Shown here one piece after another: positions 1-6,398 of a DNA stretch of 34,158 bases. Both the position numbers and the translations under genes were made by a program. Source of the stretch: a virus; IMG/VR virus record IMGVR_UViG_3300003323_000500, positions 1-34,158 of that record. One strand, given 5' to 3'. Positions within the stretch are counted from its first letter, which is position 1. Every line of letters starts with the position of its first letter. The notes under the pieces are model-generated. The model did not search any database. It was not told the DNA's origin and was given only the letters and a program-made list of their open reading frames with translations.

Positions 1-71
1 CAATACACCCGGGTAATCGCTATCATAAGGGGGTTAAAACCAAATGATACATTTAGAGTATAGAATAAAAA

Positions 72-86
72 GTGCATTTTTCGCAC
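72..86 (-). terminator. Weak terminator-like hairpin beyond the left cassette
   Basis: On the minus strand a 4-bp stem (GTGC/GCAC) with a 7-nt loop is followed by a T-rich run (TTTTTATT). It lies about 90 bp downstream of the last minus-strand cassette gene. The stem is short, so this is only a possible end point for that operon. Confidence 0.25.
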
Positions 87-137
87 AATTCAAAGCGGAA
101 ACGCGGTTTTTAAGGCGGGATGGTCGGAAGGCCGGAA

Positions 138-153
138 AAAACGAAACGTTCAA
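138..153 (+). other. Probable left-end transposase-binding site core
   Basis: AAAACGAAACG (138-148) is identical to the first 11 bases of the 16-mer AAAACGAAACGGTACA, found exactly at 5078-5093 and in inverted orientation at the right end (34086-34101). Its orientation is the one expected of a left end facing the right-end repeats. The remaining bases diverge. The exact prophage/host junction could not be placed: no convincing 5-bp target duplication next to TG/CA ends was found. Confidence 0.45.
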
Positions 154-155
154 TC

Positions 156-176
156 TGCTTCCATTTTGCTTCCATT
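156..176. repeat. Short tandem repeat TGCTTCCATT
   Basis: TGCTTCCATT occurs at 156-165 and 167-176 (11-bp period), with a further CTGCTTCC at 188-195. It lies just past the stop of the leftmost gene. The function is unknown and it may be incidental. Confidence 0.4.
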
Positions 177-452
177 CTAGGGGCGGTCTGCTTCCCTGTA
201 TAACTCGATAATTCTATCTTGACTGTCAACTACACGCTCAAGCTTTTCGATTAACCGAGCATCTTTAGCTTTCTTCTCTTCTAACTTCTTATACTCGTTT
301 GTTATTTGAAGCTTCTCAATTTCAATTAGCTTAATTTCAACATCTTTTTGCTTAACACGTCTAACAGATGCCCATACCCAATACATTATTGCGATTGTAG
401 CCACCAGTGGGAACACTATCGAGCTGATGAATACGATTTGTACAATGTCCAT
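177..452 (-). CDS. Small membrane-anchored coiled-coil protein
   Basis: This is a 91-residue protein whose family I do not recognise. Residues about 5-30 form one hydrophobic membrane segment. It is followed by a highly charged helix (Lys/Glu/Ile/Leu, about residues 33-85) with heptad-like spacing, so a coiled coil on one side of the membrane is likely. It is the last gene of a four-gene minus-strand run and its start overlaps the end of the polytopic membrane gene upstream by 37 bp, which implies co-translation. By shape it could be a spanin-like or accessory subunit, but the lysis genes lie elsewhere, so a partner role for the neighbouring membrane protein is inferred. Confidence 0.7.
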   Translation of the reverse strand: MDIVQIVFISSIVFPLVATIAIMYWVWASVRRVKQKDVEIKLIEIEKLQITNEYKKLEEKKAKDARLIEKLERVVDSQDRIIELYREADRP

Positions 453-1027
453 ACAGAAAAGGCGAATGCTAGGTTTGTAACGGAATTAATATACGAATGA
501 ACCCCGAATAGTTTCATCATCAATTGAACGTCCGTTTGTTGTAAGTACTTGGCCGTAAAGAAGAACACTGTTGAACTGATGGCATAAAAGAAAAGGATAC
601 CATTAAATACGAATATACCGGAGCGCAATTCACCAATAGCTATCTTATAAAATGCAATAAGGGTTGCATGTAAACACAAAAGATTAAACGCGGTAAAGGA
701 ATAGCTGTTAAAATTCCCTGTACCCGATATAAATGCTTCAATTACCGCAATGACCGGAACCATCAAGAACAGATAAAAGGTATTCTTCTGCAAAATCTGG
801 CGATACACCAAGCCTATGAGTATTGAGGCACCTGAAGCAAAGAAATAGTACACGATCATGTTGTTACCATATAGTTTGCCAAGAACCAGTGAGACAGCAT
901 CGGACAAAAGATTGGCGTAAAAAAATGCAACTATGTACTTTCCAAATAAAGGCAACTTGTTGAAAATCATAGTACCCGTTACTACAGGCACTATGATAGT
1001 CGAAAGAAGTAAAATGATTAATGCCAT
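416..1027 (-). CDS. Polytopic inner-membrane protein, about six to seven helices
   Basis: This 203-residue protein is almost entirely hydrophobic, with about six to seven predicted membrane helices separated by short loops (for example 2-20, 30-50, 56-75, 83-100, 112-130, 135-160 and 175-195). No catalytic motif is visible. It starts 9 bp after the CPPYCP-tail gene stops and overlaps the coiled-coil gene. I recall similar polytopic proteins beside CPPYCP-tail proteins in Bacteroidetes chromosomes, but cannot verify that here. Transport, sensing or membrane-based phage exclusion are all possible. Confidence 0.7.
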   Translation of the reverse strand: MALIILLLSTIIVPVVTGTMIFNKLPLFGKYIVAFFYANLLSDAVSLVLGKLYGNNMIVYYFFASGASILIGLVYRQILQKNTFYLFLMVPVIAVIEAFISGTGNFNSYSFTAFNLLCLHATLIAFYKIAIGELRSGIFVFNGILFFYAISSTVFFFTAKYLQQTDVQLMMKLFGVHSYINSVTNLAFAFSVWTLYKSYSSAR

Positions 1028-1036
1028 CGGCCTAAT

Positions 1037-1399
1037 TTAGGGTACGGGGCAATAAGGGGGGCACGGAGAACCCACATTTACGCCTGTACCGGTGGTAGTA
1101 TTGCTTGCAGCCTCTAACGAATCGGTTGAGGCCGTTTTCAAGGCTGTCGATTCGTTTTCATAAATAATCTTGCCATTAGCATCCACCGGGTATAGGACAA
1201 CGGTATTCCGGCCTTCATCATTCTTTGCAAAGAAAATGCTTACACCTGCTGCACCCTTTGTATCAATCAGTTGGCGTAGAATGTCAACATCATAGTACAC
1301 CGATCTTGTCGCATCCTTATGTTCCTTCTGATAGCGTTCGATCATGTCGGTCGCTTTTTGCTTTGTAATTACCTTGCCTGCTTTTTTTTCCCAAGCCAT
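1037..1399 (-). CDS. Small protein with Cys/Pro-rich CPPYCP C-terminus
   Basis: This 120-residue soluble protein has an N-terminal helical part (about 1-40), then an alternating-strand part with AAGVSIFFAKNDEGRNTVVL (about 49-68). A Ser/Thr-rich linker leads to a terminal SPCPPYCPVP. The two cysteines in the last ten residues suggest metal, redox or covalent chemistry (inferred). I recognise this as a recurrent Bacteroidetes hypothetical family but know no function. The coding strand has an A8 tract at codons 4-7 that could slip. It starts 1 bp after the upstream gene ends, so it is co-transcribed. Confidence 0.75.
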   Translation of the reverse strand: MAWEKKAGKVITKQKATDMIERYQKEHKDATRSVYYDVDILRQLIDTKGAAGVSIFFAKNDEGRNTVVLYPVDANGKIIYENESTALKTASTDSLEAASNTTTGTGVNVGSPCPPYCPVP

Positions 1400-1400
1400 A

Positions 1401-1676
1401 CTATCTTTGTTTAGTTAATAAAAGCGCAAGATACTCGACAGCATGTAGAATATGTTTTCTGTCAAGATATTCCTCTTTTTCCACGATGTCCTGTTTAACA
1501 TGGTGGATGTTGCGATCTTCGTCTGTTTTCTCAATCAGATAAACCCCAAATGTATTATTGTCTAATCCAACCAATCCCAACACGTCTTCAAAAGCTTTCA
1601 ATATTTTGTCCTTGTTGTCCTGCTCTTCCCTTATGTACTTCATGTCCCCCAGATAATGAAATGGCAGTTTAGGCAT
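1401..1676 (-). CDS. Small acidic hypothetical protein
   Basis: This 91-residue charged protein, rich in Asp/Glu/Lys and probably helical, has no signal peptide, membrane segment or motif that I recognise. It is the first gene of the four-gene left-end cassette and is followed almost immediately by the CPPYCP-tail gene. The 171 bp upstream separate it from the repressor gene and hold a repeated TTTTTACTATG element and a small TGTGT/ACACA palindrome (1691-1704). It may therefore have its own promoter or be read through from the repressor. Confidence 0.65.
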   Translation of the reverse strand: MPKLPFHYLGDMKYIREEQDNKDKILKAFEDVLGLVGLDNNTFGVYLIEKTDEDRNIHHVKQDIVEKEEYLDRKHILHAVEYLALLLTKQR

Positions 1677-1679
1677 AAT

Positions 1680-1704
1680 TTTTTACTATGTGTGTTTTTA
1701 CACA
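1680..1704. promoter_or_regulatory. TTTTTACTATG copy plus TGTGT/ACACA palindrome
   Basis: TTTTTACTATG at 1680-1690 repeats the arm at 1842-1852. It is followed by TGTGT TTTT ACACA (1691-1704). Both sit directly upstream of the cassette's first start codon on the minus strand. A regulatory role is inferred. No clear TAnnTTTG was found for this transcript. Confidence 0.35.
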
Positions 1705-1810
1705 GGTTAACTAAACAATTGTTAGCAGCAAAAAAATACGATTTCGTCTACAAAAAAACCGTTGGAAATATGCTACAAAAATGTGTTTAAACATAAGTTT
1801 GATGCTGTCG

Positions 1811-1852
1811 CATAGTAAAAATGTACTATGGAATTAGTACATTTTTACTATG
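1811..1852 (-). terminator. 18-bp perfect inverted repeat at the repressor stop codon
   Basis: CATAGTAAAAATGTACTA (1811-1828) and TAGTACATTTTTACTATG (1835-1852) are perfect reverse complements around a 6-base loop. The right arm contains the repressor stop codon (minus-strand TAG at 1848-1850). It may terminate or stabilise the repressor transcript, but there is no T run after it on the minus strand. An attenuator or protein-binding site is therefore equally possible. Confidence 0.6.
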
Positions 1853-2327
1853 GATGTTTCTCCACATTTTTCTGTTTGTACTCTGCCAACTGATCCCGCA
1901 ACTCGTTCATTAGCATGTCAGTTACCTTACCCACCCTTTCTAGTGCGGCGATGTTTCGTTTGAGGTCAATGATAGTATTTATGAGTACTTCTTTAGGTGC
2001 GTCTTTGTAGATCAAAAAGGGATCATTTTGATCGTTGGGTGTGCTATTAGGTGTGCGTTTAGGTGTGCTATCTTGTCGTTTCCTATCAATCTCTGATGTT
2101 CTCGAAAGGTGTGCATCCTCTAAATCTGTATAGAGCATATTTTCCAATGGAACATCGAGAAAATCGATTATTTTTCTTAATGACTCGAAGTCAGGTTCAA
2201 ATTTTCCCGACTCCCAAGTAGTTATTGTATTCTGCTTTTTCCCTACCAATTCCGCGATGTTCCCCTGACTTATCTTCTTTTCTTTCCGTAGGTACTTTAA
2301 ATTTTTCCCGAAGAGGCTTGAACTCAT
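1848..2327 (-). CDS. XRE-family phage repressor
   Basis: A 159-residue DNA-binding protein and the likely lysogeny repressor. An N-terminal Cro/C1-type helix-turn-helix (about 5-60) shows the typical order: LRKEKKISQGNIAELVG, then NTITTWESGKFEPDFESL. A Pro/Thr-rich linker (about 88-98) is encoded by three 12-bp repeats containing GGTGTGC (2038-2068). The C-terminal part is helical and probably oligomerises. No Ser/Lys peptidase domain is seen, so induction is probably not by RecA-style self-cleavage. It is divergent from the early operon, with two operator-like repeats between them. Confidence 0.85.
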   Translation of the reverse strand: MSSSLFGKNLKYLRKEKKISQGNIAELVGKKQNTITTWESGKFEPDFESLRKIIDFLDVPLENMLYTDLEDAHLSRTSEIDRKRQDSTPKRTPNSTPNDQNDPFLIYKDAPKEVLINTIIDLKRNIAALERVGKVTDMLMNELRDQLAEYKQKNVEKHP

Positions 2328-2340
2328 AAAAATTTTAATT

Positions 2341-2374
2341 ATCGATTTTATTGATAATATCGATTTTGCTGATA
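2341..2374 (+). promoter_or_regulatory. Tandem operator-like repeats in the early promoter
   Basis: ATCGATTTTATTGATA (2341-2356) and ATCGATTTTGCTGATA (2359-2374) match at 14 of 16 positions with an 18-bp period. Each is an imperfect dyad (ATCGAT...ATTGAT or GCTGAT around TTT). They cover the promoter -33 region and abut the -7 element, where repressor or Ner binding would block polymerase. Confidence 0.7.
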
Positions 2375-2382
2375 TATCTTTG
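2351..2382 (+). promoter_or_regulatory. Early promoter, Bacteroidetes type
   Basis: TTG at 2351-2353, 21 bases, then TATCTTTG at 2375-2382, matches the Bacteroidetes -33/-7 consensus TTG-N19-21-TAnnTTTG. Transcription would start near 2389 and read into the Ner-like gene. This rules out upstream in-frame starts for that gene. Confidence 0.75.
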
Positions 2383-2434
2383 TTGTATCGTTAAACACGA
2401 CAAAATAAAGGTAATTAAAGTGAAGGATAAAACT

Positions 2435-2653
2435 ATGAGATCGGGCAAACAGCGGGACGATTCCGCCTCGGTGGTTGCTGAAATACATCATGTCACAGCC
2501 GACTATGTTCGGAAGGTCGGAGCCGGTGAGCGCGAAAACGAGGACATCATGGCCACACTTGTAGATTATCAGGTTGGTAAAAATGCATTGATCGAGCATT
2601 TGAAGACTTTGGTACCTATTAAACCTAACCCTGCTAAATATGGTAGAGGCTAA
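2435..2653 (+). CDS. Ner-like small early regulator
   Basis: This 72-residue protein starts at ATG 2435. An in-frame TTG at 2351 lies upstream of the inferred transcription start. The segment VVAEIHHVTADYVRKVGAGE reads like a helix-turn-helix, with the second helix and wing at DYVRKV..GER. As the first gene after the early promoter, it occupies the position of Mu ner, which represses repressor and early transcription. Function is by position and motif only. It overlaps the next gene by 14 bp. Confidence 0.65.
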   Translation: MRSGKQRDDSASVVAEIHHVTADYVRKVGAGERENEDIMATLVDYQVGKNALIEHLKTLVPIKPNPAKYGRG

Positions 2654-2978
2654 GCGTTTGAAAAGTGGAAAGATCAGCATTTCAATATGTGCTGACCTAA
2701 GGACAAGTCTTTATTGGAAACTAGCAGACTTTATAGGGTCTGAAACTACCAAAGCCAGATACAGTAAATTGGATAATGGTGCCGATGTATTTGAACAACT
2801 ACATCTTAGTGTCATCACATCGCTGGTAGTTCGTCACCATAGTAACTTCTTCTTTGCTCAGCAGAAGTTTTCATTTACCCGGTCGGAAGCAATATCACTC
2901 ATCTGGTTTTTAAGAACTGATGAAAGTCTTGAAATGATCGCTATCAAATCTGCCTTACATAAACATTTACTCGGATGA
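2640..2978 (+). CDS. Hypothetical early protein
   Basis: This 112-residue protein is soluble, mixed alpha/beta, and of no family I recognise. It is the second gene of the early operon. It overlaps the preceding gene by 14 bp, and its TGA overlaps the next ATG (ATGA at 2975-2978), so it is translationally coupled on both sides. Its place between the Ner-like regulator and the transposase suggests a regulatory or accessory replication role (inferred). Confidence 0.65.
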   Translation: MVEAKRLKSGKISISICADLRTSLYWKLADFIGSETTKARYSKLDNGADVFEQLHLSVITSLVVRHHSNFFFAQQKFSFTRSEAISLIWFLRTDESLEMIAIKSALHKHLLG

Positions 2979-3073
2979 AAGAAAGACAGTTGATCACGGC
3001 AATAGTCGGATGGTTGGCCCTATGTGTTGTAGCCGCCATAACAATATTCATTATAACTGCATTTGTACGATGA
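2975..3073 (+). CDS. 32-residue single-pass membrane microprotein
   Basis: ATG at 2975 opens a 32-codon frame ending at TGA 3071-3073. It has a charged start (MKERQ), then a continuous hydrophobic helix of about 24 residues, and ends TAFVR. Its ATG overlaps the stop of the gene before and its stop overlaps the ATG of the transposase, an ATGA at both ends. This is strong evidence that it is translated. The role is unknown; it may only carry ribosomes to the transposase start or may anchor something at the membrane. Confidence 0.6.
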   Translation: MKERQLITAIVGWLALCVVAAITIFIITAFVR

Positions 3074-5013
3074 GAGTAATAAATAATACTCTATATATAG
3101 AGTGGCGAGAAGCAATTGAGTGCGGTCTAAGTGAAAATACTTTGAAGAACGCCAAACTCCGTAAATCACCTTCGTGGTCATTTATCGATGATCCTAACGA
3201 TGGCAGGAAAGTGTTGATTGAATTTGAAAAACTAAAAGATGAGTATAAAAAGAAAATTCAAGTACGCTACGGAAATCCTTATGAGTATATGGCGAAGATG
3301 CCTATACGCAACTTGGTAAAGTGGGATGACAAAGCAGAAGAATTTTACTTGGCATATCGATACGATAGTAACAAGTCTCTTCCAATAGACCATGTAAAAA
3401 AATATACCACTGCTGCAAGCTGGCTCAATATGTTTAAAGCAGTGACCAACGATAAGAAGGCGCTAAAGAAGCTACTCAATCTTACCATAGAGCAATTCTA
3501 TGTGAATGCAATTGAGATCATAAAGAGCGATAAGGTTGATTTACCTTCAAGCTACCGCAGGCTTTTGCAGAAGCGAAACGAGTATGAAGAAAAAGGATAC
3601 TCATGCTTAATCGATTGGCGGTTCGGTAACAAGTTAGCGGCAAAGGTTAACGATGAGTTGAGCGAAAGCACGCTTCTTGAAATGCTCGCACATCCAAACC
3701 AGTACGATGATGTATTTATCGCGCAGCAGTATAATACTTGGGCGATCAAGAACAGCTATAAGCCGATTGATCCGGCAACTGTAGGTGTTCATAGACGCAA
3801 GAACGATCACTTGATCATCATGTCGAGAGAGGGCAACGCGGCTCTAAACGAAAGGTACTTAAGACAAGTAAAAGGCTTCCGACCTACTGCTCCTTTATAT
3901 ATGATTGAGAGTGATGACAACCATATTGACTTGTTATTTCTTAATCCGGATGCTGAGGATGATAGCGGTAAATATTATAACAAGTACAAAGCGATAGTTG
4001 TTATTGACAGTTTCAATGATTACGTTCTCGGTTATGCTTATGCTCAAAATTTGAGTACCGAGTTAGTTCGTGCTGCCTATGTAAGTGCGATGTACCACAT
4101 TCGCTCGATAACAGGTGCGTGGTATTTGCCTCATGAAACAAAAACTGATCGGTGGGGACTTAAAACTCTCCAACCATTCTATAGTCAAATTGGAAATTAC
4201 TTCCCGACTCCCGTTGGCTCTAAACACCGAGGCTATATTGAAAACTTTTTTGGTAGCCCTCACTGGAAGCGTTGTTTAAAGATCGGTGCTAACAACTACA
4301 CCGGTAACAACATGACCGCTAAGTATAGAGGTGTAAATACTGAGGCCCTTGAACTGAACAAAAAAGAAAGGCCGCTAATTGGTGATGAAGCTATTAAACA
4401 ACTGGAAAATTTCTTCCATCGCTTGCGCCACATGCCACAAAAGGATGGACAATCAAAGCACACAGAGTGGTTGCAAGCTTTCAATGCAATAAGCCCTGAA
4501 AATAAACGAATGATCTCCGATGAACAATTCCTGCTCAAGTTTGGAATTGAACACAATAATAACGGACAAGGAATTACCATATCCAACCGGGGTGTAGAAC
4601 CACAAATAAACAATGTGCGGTATAGCTATGACATAGATGCTCCAAGCTTACTTGAATATATAGGTAAGAAAGTGAGTATCTACTACGACCCCTTTGATAT
4701 GAGCCGTGTGCTAGTTACTGATCATCAAAAGGTACGACTAATGGCTTATGATGCCAGATTAAATAGTAGGGCGTTGGAGGATGGCAGTGCCGATAGCCGT
4801 ACATATCTCAATTATATACTCAGCGAAAAGCAAAACGATGTTGAATATATAGCAAAGCGTAGTATAAAAAGAAAAGAGGTGCTCAAAGGCATCGATGCAG
4901 AAACCTTACTGCAAGCTAATGTGATGGTTAAGGAGATCAAACAAGCTGCCGAACAACGATACCTGAATCCGGGAAGCAGCAACGAATCATTCGACATCTA
5001 CGATCAAATGTAG
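3070..5013 (+). CDS. MuA-type DDE transposase
   Basis: This 647-residue recombinase cuts and joins the phage ends to target DNA. The start is ATG 3070 (ATGA overlap with the microprotein), not the in-frame codon 60 bp upstream. The N-terminal region is Mu-type DNA-binding. The RNase H-like core has candidate catalytic residues D282 (MIESDD), D360 (TKTDRW) and E391 (GYIENFF). The D-E spacing of 31 is typical of rve/Mu transposases. The C-terminal part is a Mu-type beta-barrel followed by a basic tail. The MuB-like ATPase follows 85 bp downstream. The length is close to MuA (about 660). Confidence 0.93.
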   Translation: MRVINNTLYIEWREAIECGLSENTLKNAKLRKSPSWSFIDDPNDGRKVLIEFEKLKDEYKKKIQVRYGNPYEYMAKMPIRNLVKWDDKAEEFYLAYRYDSNKSLPIDHVKKYTTAASWLNMFKAVTNDKKALKKLLNLTIEQFYVNAIEIIKSDKVDLPSSYRRLLQKRNEYEEKGYSCLIDWRFGNKLAAKVNDELSESTLLEMLAHPNQYDDVFIAQQYNTWAIKNSYKPIDPATVGVHRRKNDHLIIMSREGNAALNERYLRQVKGFRPTAPLYMIESDDNHIDLLFLNPDAEDDSGKYYNKYKAIVVIDSFNDYVLGYAYAQNLSTELVRAAYVSAMYHIRSITGAWYLPHETKTDRWGLKTLQPFYSQIGNYFPTPVGSKHRGYIENFFGSPHWKRCLKIGANNYTGNNMTAKYRGVNTEALELNKKERPLIGDEAIKQLENFFHRLRHMPQKDGQSKHTEWLQAFNAISPENKRMISDEQFLLKFGIEHNNNGQGITISNRGVEPQINNVRYSYDIDAPSLLEYIGKKVSIYYDPFDMSRVLVTDHQKVRLMAYDARLNSRALEDGSADSRTYLNYILSEKQNDVEYIAKRSIKRKEVLKGIDAETLLQANVMVKEIKQAAEQRYLNPGSSNESFDIYDQM

Positions 5014-5022
5014 AAAGATAAA

Positions 5023-5049
5023 CCCTTGACTGCTGTAACAGATCAAGGG
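5023..5049 (+). terminator. Hairpin between transposase and MuB genes
   Basis: CCCTTGA (5023-5029) pairs with TCAAGGG (5043-5049), with an inner CTG/CAG pairing. No U run follows, so it is more likely an attenuator, processing site or mRNA-stability element than a full terminator. It could set the A:B expression ratio. Confidence 0.45.
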
Positions 5050-5077
5050 CCATTAATAAACAAATAACGAAAAACGA

Positions 5078-5093
5078 AAAACGAAACGGTACA
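5078..5093 (+). other. Internal copy of the transposase end-site 16-mer
   Basis: AAAACGAAACGGTACA is the exact reverse complement of the right-end repeat at 34086-34101 (16 of 16). It sits 5 bases before the MuB start codon and follows two further CGAAA units at a 7-bp period (5068, 5075). Its orientation is that of a left-end site. It may be an internal enhancer-like or autoregulatory binding site for the transposase. Confidence 0.65.
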
Positions 5094-5098
5094 AAATT

Positions 5099-5965
5099 AT
5101 GAACGATTCACAGAAAAAGGAAATCCAATTATTGCTCAAGCAATTCATTGAGAAGCACAGTAGTCAAGCCAAAGCAGTTAGCACATTAAAGGGCGTTAGC
5201 GAAGCAACGGTAATCAACATCCGCACAGGGCGATGGGAAAGTATCAGCGATGAGATGTGGCGGAACGTTGGTAAGCAACTTGGATTTACTAACAAAGGTA
5301 CTTGGCGGATGACTCAAACACATGACTTCAATACACTTGTTCATTTTTTTGATGACGCGCAAGAATATAGTAATGTATTCTGTGTAATCGCTTCTGCTGG
5401 CAGTGGTAAGACTTTTACATCTGAGTGGTACAAAGCAAAGAAGAACAATGTATACCACGTAGTATGTGCAGAATACTTTAATAAGAGGGTATTCCTTCAA
5501 AAGCTGCTTGAACAGATGGGTAAGGACAACACTGGATACAACGTGGCAGAAATGATGGATTACATCGTGGATACTCTGATTAAGCAAGAGACACCCCTTA
5601 TCATTATTGATGAGGTTGACAAACTTCCTGATCCATCTCTGTACTTCTTTATTACACTTTACAATCAATTGCGTGGTAAGTGCGGTATTGTCCTTCTGGC
5701 AACAGACCATTTACAGAAACGAATATTGCGAGGCAAGAAGCTCAACAAAAAGGGCTATTCCGAAATCTATAGCCGCATCGGTCGCAAGTTCATTCAGCTC
5801 AGAGGTACAGACAAAAAAGAGGTTGAGGCAATCTGTGAAGCGAACGGGTTGAGCGATCAGCAGGCGATTGCTCATATATATAATGAGTACGAAGGTGACT
5901 TACGCAGGGTTGAACGTGCAATCCACAAACACCGGGTGAGACGCAAAAAGGAAGCCGCTCAATAA
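5099..5965 (+). CDS. MuB-type AAA ATPase, target-DNA activator
   Basis: This 288-residue protein would bind target DNA, deliver it to the transposase and confer target immunity, as Mu B does. An N-terminal helix-turn-helix-like domain (about 1-65) includes SQAKAVSTLKGVSEATVINI. The ATPase core has Walker A ASAGSGKT (98-105) and Walker B LIIIDE with D171/E172, followed by a sensor-like LLATD. The basic C-terminus (VRRKKEAAQ) would suit DNA binding. It lies in the canonical place after the transposase gene, and its leader carries the internal end-site copy. Confidence 0.92.
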   Translation: MNDSQKKEIQLLLKQFIEKHSSQAKAVSTLKGVSEATVINIRTGRWESISDEMWRNVGKQLGFTNKGTWRMTQTHDFNTLVHFFDDAQEYSNVFCVIASAGSGKTFTSEWYKAKKNNVYHVVCAEYFNKRVFLQKLLEQMGKDNTGYNVAEMMDYIVDTLIKQETPLIIIDEVDKLPDPSLYFFITLYNQLRGKCGIVLLATDHLQKRILRGKKLNKKGYSEIYSRIGRKFIQLRGTDKKEVEAICEANGLSDQQAIAHIYNEYEGDLRRVERAIHKHRVRRKKEAAQ

Positions 5966-5984
5966 ACACTTAAAAACGCTCAAA

Positions 5985-6398
5985 ATGAGAAAAGTGACTT
6001 CAAGCAATATAGAAAGCGGTTTTAAAGACGAACCCCCTCTTAAAACGGCTGTAATGCAGTGGCTGTTTTGGAGCGATTTGGAGTACAGCACCTGCCAATT
6101 TGAAAGTGGAATGCTGTACCTCGAAGCATACCTGGGCGGGAATGCAAAGAGCATAGACTTATTGAGCCGATCAAAATTATTCTGGGTATGGTGGCGCAAC
6201 CATTGGAAAAACAGAGATAAAGAATTTATGTCCATAACTAAAAGTGTGCATGTGCGGGAACTCGACATGAGACGTGAGTTATACAAGGATTATCACAATG
6301 GTGAAAAACTTGTAAAAGAAATTCATCCTAACACAGTGGTACTTCATGAAAGCTATACTGAGATGGCAGAAGGAATCATTAAAGAACAGCACGAATGA
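5985..6398 (+). CDS. Hypothetical early protein, Trp-rich centre
   Basis: This 137-residue protein belongs to no family I recognise. A central segment rich in tryptophan and aromatics (SKLFWVWWRNHWKNRDKEF, about 63-81) is conspicuous. It looks soluble, with a helical C-terminal half. It ends in an ATGA overlap with the DnaA-domain gene, so the two are translationally coupled. Its place between MuB and the DnaA-like gene suggests a replication or target-site accessory (inferred). Confidence 0.65.
   Translation: MRKVTSSNIESGFKDEPPLKTAVMQWLFWSDLEYSTCQFESGMLYLEAYLGGNAKSIDLLSRSKLFWVWWRNHWKNRDKEFMSITKSVHVRELDMRRELYKDYHNGEKLVKEIHPNTVVLHESYTEMAEGIIKEQHE

Noticed and set aside
3010-3069. Upstream start for the transposase
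   Set aside because: The extra 20 residues overlap the microprotein in another frame. The ATGA junction at 3070 is the operon's usual style.
5186-5710. 174-codon open frame antisense to the MuB gene
   Set aside because: It lies fully opposite a gene with clear Walker motifs, has a Cys/Val-rich composition without motif, and no promoter or junction supports it.
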